The notes: a model not told the origin generated them from the letters alone. DNA of 7,259 bases from Verrucomicrobiales bacterium (GCA_007123195.1 SKLO01000299.1:1-7259), one strand, 5' to 3'; shown: positions 1 through 6,954, counted from the stretch's first letter. Program-made: numbers and translations.

Positions 1-987
1 ACGGTGGCTCAGGCGCGGATCCTGAATGAGTTGGCGGAGCGCAAGGGCCTGGTCACGCAGATGGGCAATCAAGGCCACTTGTTCCAGGGCGCGGCGTTGG
101 CGCGGGAATGGTATGAAGCCGGGTTGATTGGCGACGTGGAGGAGGTCATTGCCTGGACCGACCGGCCGCAGGGCGGCTTTGGCTTTCGCAACCAAACGCC
201 GACCGACTACCTGCCGGCGGCGGACGTGCCGCAGCATCTCGACTGGGGCAAGTGGCTCGGGCCGACGGTGGGCGATGTCGCCTACAACCCGGGCTACCAC
301 CCGTCGTTCTGGCGCGGTTGGTGGGACTTCGGCTGCGGCGGCCTTGGGGACATTGGTTGCCACACCCTGGACACGCCCTTCTGGTCGCTCAACCTCGGTT
401 TGCCGCAACAGGTCGAGGTGGAGTTCGAGGGCGGGCCGAACCCGGTTCACACGGTGATGGGCTCGAAAGTCAGTTACCGCTTTGCGGCCCGCGGTGACAA
501 GCCGCCGGTCACGGTGCGCTGGTATGAGGGGCCGAATTTTCCTCAGCTTCCGGATGGCCTCGACCTGCCTGCCGACGCGCGGGAATTCGACGGTCAGGGT
601 GGCCTGTTGATGCTGGGATCCAAGGGTGCCATCGCCCACCGGGGCATGCGCCCGGACAGCCCGAGGCTGTATCCGGACTCTGTCCATGAGGATTTCCGCA
701 CCAACCCCGACAAGCGCCCCGACCCGGTGTATCCGCGTTACAACGTGGGCATTGTTGAAAACTGGCTCGATGCGATCCGCGGCAGTGGCCAGTCGGGCAC
801 GGACTTTTCCTATGCCGCGCCCCTGACCGAGATGATCCTGCTGGGCAGCCTGGCGATCCGGACCGGCAAAGGTTTTGAGTATGACGGGGCGGAGATGAGG
901 ATCGAGGGCAACGATGAGGCCGCCACGCTGCTCGACCCGCCGGCGCGCGAGGGCTGGTCGGCCGACGATCTAGGCAAGTTGGCGTAA
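1..987 (+). CDS. Gfo/Idh/MocA family oxidoreductase, C-terminal part (5' end outside window)
   Basis: The frame is open from base 1 to a TAA at 985-987, giving 328 residues with no start in view. The N-terminal Rossmann part with the NAD(P)-binding glycine motif is missing, probably 100-150 residues. The visible part has features typical of the large PVC/Bacteroidota branch of this family: MGNQGH at about residues 21-26, a Trp-rich HPSFWRGWWDFGCGGLGD block near 100-116 followed by IGCHTLDTPFW, and a closing AIRTGKGFEYD segment. Family members are NAD(P)-dependent dehydrogenases or related sugar-modifying enzymes, and many of this branch carry Tat signals; neither cofactor nor export can be checked here. 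The GTG at position 4 is an internal codon, not a credible start, because the conserved fold is already under way. The substrate cannot be told from sequence. The gene is convergent with the PEP-CTERM gene downstream. Confidence 0.93.
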   Translation, partial: TVAQARILNELAERKGLVTQMGNQGHLFQGAALAREWYEAGLIGDVEEVIAWTDRPQGGFGFRNQTPTDYLPAADVPQHLDWGKWLGPTVGDVAYNPGYHPSFWRGWWDFGCGGLGDIGCHTLDTPFWSLNLGLPQQVEVEFEGGPNPVHTVMGSKVSYRFAARGDKPPVTVRWYEGPNFPQLPDGLDLPADAREFDGQGGLLMLGSKGAIAHRGMRPDSPRLYPDSVHEDFRTNPDKRPDPVYPRYNVGIVENWLDAIRGSGQSGTDFSYAAPLTEMILLGSLAIRTGKGFEYDGAEMRIEGNDEAATLLDPPAREGWSADDLGKLA

Positions 988-1029
988 GCGCCGGCGAACC
1001 CCACCCATAACCCCTCATCCGCCGCCCCA

Positions 1030-1045
1030 GCCCGGCTTCGCGGGC
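1030..1045 (+). terminator. GC hairpin downstream of the oxidoreductase gene (candidate 3'-end structure)
   Basis: Bases 1030-1034 (GCCCG) pair perfectly with 1041-1045 (CGGGC) around a six-base GCTTCG loop. It lies 43 bases after the TAA of the oxidoreductase. There is no U-tract after it, so it is a weak terminator candidate, more likely an mRNA-end-stabilising structure or a chance GC stem. Confidence 0.25.
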
Positions 1046-1054
1046 GCAGCGACC

Positions 1055-1081
1055 GTAGGTTGAACTGTCCTCAATTCGACC
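1055..1081 (+). repeat. GTAGGTTGAA hairpin repeat, copy 1
   Basis: The stem GGTTGAACTG (1058-1067) pairs with CAATTCGACC (1072-1081) across a TCCT loop: ten positions with one G-T wobble and one C-A mismatch. The same arms and the GTA lead-in recur at 6845-6870, in an unrelated gap about 5.8 kb away. This shows an interspersed repeat family and not a chance hairpin. Its function is unknown; the shape and gap location are like those of REP-type elements. Confidence 0.65.
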
Positions 1082-1158
1082 GGGGGGCGGGTCGCTCGTT
1101 CCTTGCGCCTGCTTCCTTCGCGGCTCCTCTTGCCTCCCCCTTGCGAATGCAGCCGCCG

Positions 1159-1224
1159 CGTGGTCCAGGTCCCGGTCCGTGCGCACCACGCCCAGGAGGT
1201 CGAATGGCGCCAATCCAGCCTGCG
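1159..1224 (-). repeat. GTAGGTTGAA hairpin repeat family, diverged inverted copy
   Basis: Read on the minus strand, bases 1224-1197 match the 6846-6873 element at 23 of 28 positions, including the run ATTGGCGC and the arm ATTCGACCT. Weaker similarity continues for about 38 more bases (GGCGTGGTGCG against GCGCGGTGCGG, then GGAC and CACG blocks). The hairpin itself is eroded here, with several mismatches in the stem. Its orientation is opposite to the 1055 copy, so the two bracket about 170 bases as an imperfect inverted repeat. Confidence 0.5.
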
Positions 1225-1316
1225 TGGCTGCCGCCTTTGCCCCGGTGCCAGCGCACCGCGCCGCCACCCCCTCACGCACTGCATGCGGATCTCGGCGCCC
1301 GCCTCGGAGGATCACA

Positions 1317-2432
1317 TCAAGCCTGAGGCCGTTGGCGCCGCATGGCCAAGGCGCCCAGCGCGACGGCCAGCAGCATGGCCCGCGACGGCTCGGGAGTCAC
1401 GCCCCAGATCTGGATCTCCGACAGGGACAACACCCGCGCGTTTCCGCCGAGCAACTCAAGCCGCACCCGGTCCCCCTGACCAAGGAATCCCGAGGAGTCG
1501 GCAACGCTGAAGATCAGGCCCGGGTTGGTGCCGTCGGTGAGGAAATCCTCGCCCCACACTTCGGTGCCGCCGTCCCAGATGGAGAGCCGGAAGTTCGACA
1601 AGCGGTCCTGGCAGCAGTCGAACCGGTTGTAGAGGGTGATCTCCTTGATCAGGGCCTTGGCCGGCGCGGATGAAAGGTCGACTTCGAACCAGGGGTTGAC
1701 CTGGCTGTTGGTGTGGGTGGTGGTGGCCTCGCGGACGAAATCGCCGAAAAACCGGCCGTCGAGCGCGGCCGAGGCCACGTTGGCGCCGGAGCCCACCCGG
1801 GTGGAGGACTGGGTGGCGGTGCCGAACAGGGAGGCGAGGTCGCCGACGGTGCCTGACAGCGAACCGACCGGGCCGGCGTTGAAGATATCGACCTCGGCGA
1901 GGGAGAGGACGCGGTTGGTGGCGCCGGTGTCGGCCAGTTGCACCCGGAGGTATCGCGCCTCGGACGGGGCGAGGAAGAGTTTCTCCATACTGAGGGCCTG
2001 GCCGGGAAAATGGGTTTGGGAGAGCACGCTGCCGAAGGCGGGGTCGTTCGAGGTCGAGACGATGAAGTTGCTGAGGCGGTCGGCGCAGCAGTCACCGCGG
2101 TTGAACAGATGCACCCCGGTGATGTCCTGGGGGCTGCCGAGGTCGACCTGCCACCATGGGCTGGCCTCGCCGGCGGTGTGGGTGATCGAGCCGGCTCCCC
2201 ACGATTGGTTGTAATTGCCGTCGATGCCCCGGCTTGGTTGGCCGCCGGAGCTCGTGGAGGATTGGGAGGCGGTCATGCCCGAGCGATCCAGCAGCACGTC
2301 GCCGAACATGACGGCGTTGTTGGTGATGGTGGCGGCCTTGGTGGAAACGACGATGCCGGGCAGGCTCACAAGGATGGCCAGTGCCAGCAAGGCGGCGGTT
2401 TGAAGGACAGGGTGTGGGCGATGGCAGCGCAT
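1317..2432 (-). CDS. PEP-CTERM protein with two tandem F-type lectin (F5/8 type C-like) domains
   Basis: This 371-residue secreted protein has a signal peptide (basic start, hydrophobic residues about 11-30, likely cut near TKA-A at 33-34). Two discoidin-like domains follow at about 45-185 and 195-343. The PEP-CTERM tail has P347-E348-P349-S350, a hydrophobic stretch 352-363 and a basic MRRQR end, the signal cut by an exosortase. Both domains carry SxSST, a DG cation-type motif, PW(W/F)xVDL, NRxDCCxDRLSNF and RVLSL(A/S)E, so one arose by duplication of the other. Domain 1 has H85-X26-R112-G-D114-X4-R119, which fits the fucose-binding signature of F-type lectins; domain 2 keeps R270-F-D272-X4-R277 with H240 29 residues upstream. 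Adjacent Cys pairs (115-116, 273-274) match the vicinal disulfide known in such lectins. Sugar binding is inferred; a structural discoidin-type role is the alternative. No Shine-Dalgarno is evident; the ATG is chosen because it gives a complete signal peptide. No exosortase is in this window. Confidence 0.93.
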   Translation of the reverse strand: MRCHRPHPVLQTAALLALAILVSLPGIVVSTKAATITNNAVMFGDVLLDRSGMTASQSSTSSGGQPSRGIDGNYNQSWGAGSITHTAGEASPWWQVDLGSPQDITGVHLFNRGDCCADRLSNFIVSTSNDPAFGSVLSQTHFPGQALSMEKLFLAPSEARYLRVQLADTGATNRVLSLAEVDIFNAGPVGSLSGTVGDLASLFGTATQSSTRVGSGANVASAALDGRFFGDFVREATTTHTNSQVNPWFEVDLSSAPAKALIKEITLYNRFDCCQDRLSNFRLSIWDGGTEVWGEDFLTDGTNPGLIFSVADSSGFLGQGDRVRLELLGGNARVLSLSEIQIWGVTPEPSRAMLLAVALGALAMRRQRPQA

Positions 2433-2454
2433 GGGAAGTGAAGCGAACGAGGCA

Positions 2455-2484
2455 ATTCTCGCATGCTGCCGGGCTGCAAGGCAA
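2455..2484 (-). promoter_or_regulatory. Weak sigma-70-like promoter candidate for the PEP-CTERM gene
   Basis: On the minus strand TTGCCT (2484-2479) and GAGAAT (2460-2455), each 4/6 to consensus, are 18 bases apart and end 22 bases upstream of the start codon. An AT-rich patch (about 2484-2516) lies just upstream, the only such patch in this GC-rich region. Such matches are common by chance, so this is only a candidate. Confidence 0.22.
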
Positions 2485-2659
2485 CCCTAAAATCTCGAAT
2501 TCCGGGCATTTTTTCGCGGTGAGGCCAGTGCCTGCATCGGGGCGCCCACCGCTCCCGCTCCGGCATGACGGGCGGCCGGCGGAGCTGTGCTCGCGGCTTG
2601 GCAGGCGCCGCCGCGGGTGCCATGCTGCGGCGTGATCGAGGACCGGCATCTGCAGGCAC

Positions 2660-2663
2660 AGGA
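2660..2663 (+). promoter_or_regulatory. AGGA ribosome-binding site deciding the moeB-like start
   Basis: AGGA lies 7 bases before GTG 2671. The other in-frame GTG codons at 2587 and 2632 lack a comparable purine-rich site, so this favours the shorter protein. It is a short match and only moderate evidence. Confidence 0.35.
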
Positions 2664-2670
2664 ATCCGCC

Positions 2671-3846
2671 GTGGGCGGCGGGGCGCTTCCGTCCGCGCTG
2701 GAGCCGACGGAACGGGCGCGTTATGCCCGCCACCTGCTGCTGCCGGAGGTGGGGCCGGAGGGCCAGGCGCGGCTCAAGGCGTCGTCGGTGCTGGTCATCG
2801 GCGCCGGTGGTCTGGGGTCGCCGCTGCTGACCTACCTGGCCGCGGCCGGAGTGGGCCGGCTGGGCATTGTGGATCCCGACCGGGTCGAGCTGTCCAACCT
2901 GCAGCGCCAGATCCTGTTCAGCGAGGCGACGGTGGGGGAATACAAGGCCGATGCCGCCCGCCGCCGTCTGCAGCAGGTCAATCCGCTGGTCGAGGTGGTG
3001 GCGCATCGCCGGCGCTTTCACGGCGGCAACGCGCTGGACCTGGCGCGCGGCTGGCAGGTGATCGTCGACGGCACCGACAACTTCGCCACCCGCTACCTGA
3101 GCAACGACGTCGCGGTGTGGCTCGGGGTGCCCAATGTCTACGCCTCGATCCACCGTTTTGAGGGCCAGTGCAGCGTGTTCGCCCCGCACCTTGGAGGTCC
3201 CTGTTACCGCTGCCTGTTTCCGCGCCCTCCTGACCCTGGCGCGGTGCCCTCGTGCGCGGAGGCGGGCGTGCTGGGGGCGTTGCCGGGATTGTTGGGCACG
3301 CTGCAGGCGGTGGAGACGATCAAGCTGCTGCTCGGGCTGGGCGATGTTTTGATCGGACGGCTGCTGCACGTCGACACGCTGCGCATGCGATTCACCACGA
3401 TCCGCCTCAAGCGGGACCCGGACTGCGCGGTGTGCGGCCCCCGGCCGCGGATCGTGGAGCCGATCGACTACGATCAATTTTGCGGCGGCCGAGCGGCCCC
3501 GGCGACCGAACCCGGTGATTTGGCCCTCGAGGTGGAGGCGCGCGAACTGGCGCAATGGCTGCGAAGCGATCGGCCGCCACTGTTGATCGATGTGCGCGAG
3601 CCGGGCGAGGCGGCGATTGCCTCGATTGCCGGCGCGCGGCTGATTCCGCTGGGGCAGCTGGAGCAGCGCCTGGATGAGCTGCCGGCCGAGCGCACGGCGG
3701 CGCTGGTGCTGCACTGCAAGAGCGGAGTGCGCAGCGGGCGCGCGCTGGAGCTGCTGCGGCGTCACGGCTGGCGGCAGGTGCGGCACCTGCGGGGAGGCAT
3801 TGATGCCTGGCGCGAACAGGTGGATTCGGCCCTGGCTGACTACTGA
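2671..3846 (+). CDS. moeB: Molybdopterin-synthase adenylyltransferase MoeB/MoeZ-type, with C-terminal rhodanese domain
   Basis: This cytoplasmic E1-like enzyme uses ATP to adenylate the C-terminal glycine of a small sulfur-carrier protein (MoaD, ThiS or similar), then helps load sulfur. With this start it has 391 residues. The ThiF/MoeB domain shows RYARHLLLPEVG near 17-28, the nucleotide-binding GAGGLGS at 44-50, SNLQRQ at 75-80, K92, DGTDNFATRYLSND at 133-146, zinc-binding CxxC pairs (178/181 and 252/255), and Cys195 in CAEAGVLG, the position of the acceptor cysteine in this family. A rhodanese domain fills about 288-387 with LIDVREPGE and the active-site loop CKSGVRS (Cys349), which carries persulfide. 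This fused architecture matches MoeZ/MOCS3-like proteins. GTG at 2671 is chosen because AGGA at 2660-2663 is spaced 7 bases from it; GTG 2632 or 2587 would add 13 or 28 poorly conserved residues. The partner carrier is not in the window, so molybdopterin, thiamine or thiouridine pathways cannot be separated. Confidence 0.92.
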   Translation: MGGGALPSALEPTERARYARHLLLPEVGPEGQARLKASSVLVIGAGGLGSPLLTYLAAAGVGRLGIVDPDRVELSNLQRQILFSEATVGEYKADAARRRLQQVNPLVEVVAHRRRFHGGNALDLARGWQVIVDGTDNFATRYLSNDVAVWLGVPNVYASIHRFEGQCSVFAPHLGGPCYRCLFPRPPDPGAVPSCAEAGVLGALPGLLGTLQAVETIKLLLGLGDVLIGRLLHVDTLRMRFTTIRLKRDPDCAVCGPRPRIVEPIDYDQFCGGRAAPATEPGDLALEVEARELAQWLRSDRPPLLIDVREPGEAAIASIAGARLIPLGQLEQRLDELPAERTAALVLHCKSGVRSGRALELLRRHGWRQVRHLRGGIDAWREQVDSALADY

Positions 3847-3921
3847 GCGCCGCCAACCACCGTCCGGGGCCGCGATCGGGCCGCAAGGCCGGGGTTGCCA
3901 TCGGGGCGTGGATGTGGTTTT

Positions 3922-3926
3922 GAAGG
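3922..3926 (+). promoter_or_regulatory. GAAGG ribosome-binding site for the 640-residue membrane protein
   Basis: GAAGG ends 5 bases before ATG 3932 and supports that codon over the upstream in-frame GTG 3914 and TTG 3920 or 3929. The frame stays open back to 3674, but that part overlaps the moeB-like gene and would spoil the signal peptide. Confidence 0.5.
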
Positions 3927-3931
3927 CATTG

Positions 3932-5854
3932 ATGAAACGAGGGAGGAGAGCGGGTCGCGGCCCGGGTCCGTGGCGGCGGCTGGTGGCGGTGCTGGGAGGG
4001 GTGTGCCTGCTGGCCCCGTGGCCGTCGGCAGCCGACGTGCAACGGCCACTGCCCCTGCGCACCGATTTGGCGGCGGTCCGTGACATGGAGATCGAGGTGG
4101 TGCGCGGCCAGACCGTGGTCATCATGCTGAGCGCCACCGTGCCGACCACCCAGACGCCGACGTTTATCCTGCGCTCCCAGCCCGGGGCCGGCCGTCTCGG
4201 CGATCTCGAGCGGGTGCCCGGCGAACCGCTGCAGGCGCGGATCAGCTACACCGTGCCGGCCGACAGCACGGCCACCGAGGACCGTTTCACCTTTGCCGCC
4301 CGGCTCGGCGGCGGCCCGATGTCGGCGGCGGCCGAGGTGCGGATCCGCATCCGTGATCCGATGCCGGTGCTCGACGGCGGCTCGCTGGTGATGGAGCAGG
4401 TGCCGGTTGGCCACGAGCAGATCGGCAGCCTGACCTTGGTCAACCGTGGCGACGGACCATGGCGCGGCGTGTTGCGATTGCCGGCGCCGTGGCGCGGGCC
4501 GGAGGGGCAGGTCGAGGTCCCCCCGGGCAGCCAGGTCGAGGTGCCGGTGTGGTTTGCCCCACCCGACTTGGAAACCTACCGCCACGAGTTCCTGCTGCAG
4601 GAGGATCGCCCCGATTCCAAGGTGCTGTTGGTGGGGCGCGGGGTGCCTTCGTTCAGCCTCAACCCGGGCCGCCGGCTGGTGCTGGGTCTCGATCAGGCCT
4701 CCGGTGAGCGGCGCGGACGGCTGGTCGTTCAAGGTCGTGCGGACATGTCCCTGAAGCTGGCGTCCGATGCCGCCGCCAGGCTGGGTCTGCCGGATCAACT
4801 CCAGTTGGTGGCCGATGAGCCGGTAGAGCTGATGCTGCGACTGGCCAGCGACGACATGGCGGTTCTGGCGACCCGCATCGAGGCGGCCAGTGACTTCATG
4901 ACCGCATCCGTCGAGGTGGTGGCGGACCCGGTGCCGGGACGGTTGCGGATCGAGCCATTGCCGGAGGATCGGGTGGTCGAGCTGGGGGAACTGCGCGCCG
5001 GTCGCCAGGCGACTTTCTCGCTGGGGTTGGTCAACGAGGGTGGCACCGGCTTGCGGTTGCGGTTTGAGGCCGAACGGCCGGCGTTCGTGGTGGAACCCGC
5101 CGGCACGGTGGAACTGGCGCCGGGTGACCGGTTGCAGTTGACCGCTGGCATTCGTCCAACCACCCCCGGGAGCATCGAGCGACGGATTTCCATCGACACC
5201 GGCGCAGGAATTGAGTCGGTGCTGGTGAGGGCCGATGTCGATGCACCCGACACGGAGCCCGCCGATGTGGTGGTGCCCCGGATGGGCTCTGGCCCGGTGA
5301 CCTGGGACGACTTGATGGCGGCTGGAGAAGGAGGGCGGGCGTTGGGCGACTGGGCCACTGCGGCGATGGCCGACGGCGTGCGGTTGAGTCCGGTCGAGAT
5401 GGACGAGGCCTTGCCGCGGGTGGAAACGGTTGCGGCAGTGGCGTCCGGACGGAGGTGGGTCGAGTTGAACTGGCTGGAGCCGGAGCAGCCAGGGGCCAAT
5501 GGCGGTGCCGGGTTTGACTACGTGATCGAATTGTCGCGTGTCATGCCTCACCCTGAAAGCGGTCTGCCGGGTCATTTCTGGGTGCCGGTGGCCGATGTGG
5601 ATGTGCAATGGCGGCCGGCCTCCGAAGGAGGCGTGGTCAAGGCTCGGCTGGTCAACCAGCCACAAGGCAGCCCGGTGGTGGCGCGGGTCGCCGTGCTTGG
5701 CGCCGACGGCTCGATGGGGCCGGTGTCGCCGCCGGCTGGCGCCGTGACCCGGGGCGCCTGGCGGTTCCCTTGGCGGACCGCGGGCCATGTGCTGCTGCTG
5801 GTCACGGGCGGCACCCTTGGTTATGTGGTGTGGCGCCAGCGGCAGGCCCGGTAG
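3932..5854 (+). CDS. Secreted membrane-anchored protein with Ig-like, ASH-like and FN3-like beta domains
   Basis: I do not recognise a named family for this 640-residue protein. A signal peptide (MKRGRR start, hydrophobic 17-30, likely cut near PSA-A) leads into a cadherin/bacterial-Ig-like domain at about 45-141. There is an ASH/DUF1573-like domain at about 150-237 (GSLTLVNRGDGPW, then a WFAPP beta strand), a less clear beta-rich segment at 238-333, and a second ASH-like domain at 338-437 (ELGELRAGRQATFSLGLVNEG). After a linker comes an FN3-like domain at about 495-600 (WVELNWLEP, FDYVIELSR). A single membrane helix at about 616-634 and a short basic tail WRQRQAR follow. The predicted topology is a long extracytoplasmic arm held by a C-terminal helix, suited to a structural, binding or assembly role at the envelope. 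There are no catalytic motifs and only one cysteine, inside the signal peptide. It starts 85 bases after the moeB-like gene and 79 bases before the lipoprotein gene. The domain names are fold-level guesses from strand patterns. Confidence 0.88.
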   Translation: MKRGRRAGRGPGPWRRLVAVLGGVCLLAPWPSAADVQRPLPLRTDLAAVRDMEIEVVRGQTVVIMLSATVPTTQTPTFILRSQPGAGRLGDLERVPGEPLQARISYTVPADSTATEDRFTFAARLGGGPMSAAAEVRIRIRDPMPVLDGGSLVMEQVPVGHEQIGSLTLVNRGDGPWRGVLRLPAPWRGPEGQVEVPPGSQVEVPVWFAPPDLETYRHEFLLQEDRPDSKVLLVGRGVPSFSLNPGRRLVLGLDQASGERRGRLVVQGRADMSLKLASDAAARLGLPDQLQLVADEPVELMLRLASDDMAVLATRIEAASDFMTASVEVVADPVPGRLRIEPLPEDRVVELGELRAGRQATFSLGLVNEGGTGLRLRFEAERPAFVVEPAGTVELAPGDRLQLTAGIRPTTPGSIERRISIDTGAGIESVLVRADVDAPDTEPADVVVPRMGSGPVTWDDLMAAGEGGRALGDWATAAMADGVRLSPVEMDEALPRVETVAAVASGRRWVELNWLEPEQPGANGGAGFDYVIELSRVMPHPESGLPGHFWVPVADVDVQWRPASEGGVVKARLVNQPQGSPVVARVAVLGADGSMGPVSPPAGAVTRGAWRFPWRTAGHVLLLVTGGTLGYVVWRQRQAR

Positions 5855-5933
5855 TCCGGTAATTCACTTGACATTGCCACAACCCCAGTCAGCCTGACCG
5901 AGCCGACCTATCCCCGCACCAACTGAATCTGCC

Positions 5934-6539
<606 letters not shown>

Positions 6540-6605
6540 GCTACTCCCGGCGCTGGCGCTTGGCACGAGCGGAGCCGCTGTCTCTGTCCCTTTTCGCGGG
6601 CCTCC

Positions 6606-6819
6606 GACCCCGCGGGGTAGGGCGAGGCGTCCCTGCCGAGCCGCGCGGGCCAAACGACGTCCTTTCGCCCCCTCAGCCGCGCATACCAGACCACCCGCGC
6701 GTTGCCCGCGGAGAGCTAAAGCCCCGCAAGCTGTATACTTGCCGTTGCCCCAGGCCATGGGGGGGCAATCACGACAGAGTGTCAGACAAATTGTCGAGAA
6801 CTCGACTTGCAGCCTGTCA
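6606..6819 (+). repeat. Composite direct repeat, copy A
   Basis: The unit of 214 bases aligns with copy B at an offset of 415-440. Module 1 (6606-6672) is identical to 7021-7087 over 67 bases and starts with the palindrome CCCCGCGGGG. Module 2 (6678-6730) is identical to 7095-7147 over 53 bases and contains the stem CCGCG/CGCGG (6695-6699 with 6707-6711). Module 3 includes the hairpin TTGCCCC/GGGGCAA (6745-6751 with 6762-6768) and is diverged in B. Module 4 (6773-6819) matches 7213-7259 at 46 of 47 bases and holds the palindromes GACAAATTGTC and GTCGAGAACTCGAC. Dense dyad symmetry and a gap location suggest a non-coding mobile or structural element; no transposase is present. Confidence 0.85.
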
Positions 6820-6844
6820 GGCCTGTCAAGCTGGCCGCAGCCCT

Positions 6845-6870
6845 GTAGGTTGAATTGGCGCAATTCGACC
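6845..6870 (+). repeat. GTAGGTTGAA hairpin repeat, best-preserved copy
   Basis: GGTTGAATTG (6848-6857) pairs with CAATTCGACC (6861-6870) over ten positions with a single G-T wobble and a GCG loop. The same arms flank a different loop at 1055-1081. Stem conservation with a changing loop suggests that structure is being kept. Confidence 0.7.
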
Positions 6871-6918
6871 TGCTGTGCGCGGTGCGGGCGGGTCGGTGCC
6901 CGGACTCCACGGCCGTCC

Positions 6919-6954
6919 GGCCAACGCGGCTCACCGGGGACGGCTCGCCTTACC
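6919..6954 (-). repeat. Inverted, diverged copy of the GGTAGGGCGAG module
   Basis: Read on the minus strand, this 36-base segment matches 6616-6651 (copy A) and 7031-7066 (copy B) at 29 of 36 positions without gaps. Shared blocks include GTCCC and GAGCCGCG. It therefore belongs to the same family as module 1 of the direct repeat, but is older or a different subtype, and sits between the two direct copies in the opposite orientation. Confidence 0.6.

Larger units (their letters stand above)
988..1316. other. Convergent intergenic gap with hairpin repeats
   Basis: This 329-base gap separates the 3' ends of two convergent genes. It holds a GC hairpin at 1030-1045 (GCCCG, loop GCTTCG, CGGGC), 43 bases past the oxidoreductase stop. 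It also holds a 10-bp hairpin repeat at 1055-1081 and a diverged inverted copy of the same family at 1159-1224. None is followed by a T-run, so they are not classical intrinsic terminators, although the position between convergent 3' ends would suit a termination or mRNA-end role. A minus-strand frame is open across the gap but runs on antisense through the oxidoreductase gene; I do not call it. Confidence 0.6.
2433..2670. other. Divergent intergenic region
   Basis: This 238-base stretch separates the divergent lectin and moeB-like genes. It holds the AT-rich patch at about 2484-2516 (CTAAAATCTCGAATTCC, then ATTTTTTCG), where promoters for one or both genes would be expected. The part from about 2520 to 2670 is GC-rich. 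It is open in the moeB frame from 2587, with alternative GTG starts at 2587 and 2632, so some of it could be coding. I see no riboswitch or clear operator. Confidence 0.45.

Noticed and set aside
4..6. GTG as start of the oxidoreductase
   Set aside because: The family needs an N-terminal Rossmann domain, which would lie before this codon, so the gene is truncated by the window edge.
509..1315. 268-codon minus-strand frame across the convergent gap
   Set aside because: Half of it is antisense to the oxidoreductase. The part in the gap resembles the 6855 frame only because both read the same DNA repeat.
2470..2500. Sigma-54 promoter upstream of the PEP-CTERM gene (minus strand AGGGTTGCCTTGC)
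   Set aside because: The GG and GC elements are 8 or 11 bases apart, not the required 10, and the TGGCAC core is absent.
2565..3161. Plus-strand frame with an ATG at 2622
   Set aside because: It is out of frame with the moeB-like gene, and its Gly/Arg/Ala-rich product has no motifs, while the other frame carries the full adenylyltransferase signature.
2092..4149. 685-codon open frame on the minus strand
   Set aside because: It overlaps the well-supported moeB-like gene antisense and the lectin gene out of frame. Composition is Arg/Pro/His-rich without recognisable motifs.
3407..5788. 793-codon open frame on the minus strand
   Set aside because: It lies antisense to the moeB-like and beta-domain genes. 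Its translation is rich in His, Arg, Gln and Pro, with no domain, as expected for the opposite strand of GC-rich coding DNA. The plus-strand genes have signal peptide, domain and motif support.
5868..5896. Sigma-70 promoter before the lipoprotein gene
   Set aside because: TTGACA at 5868-5873 is exact, but the hexamer at 17 bases (AGCCTG) is a poor -10 and no better one is found nearby.
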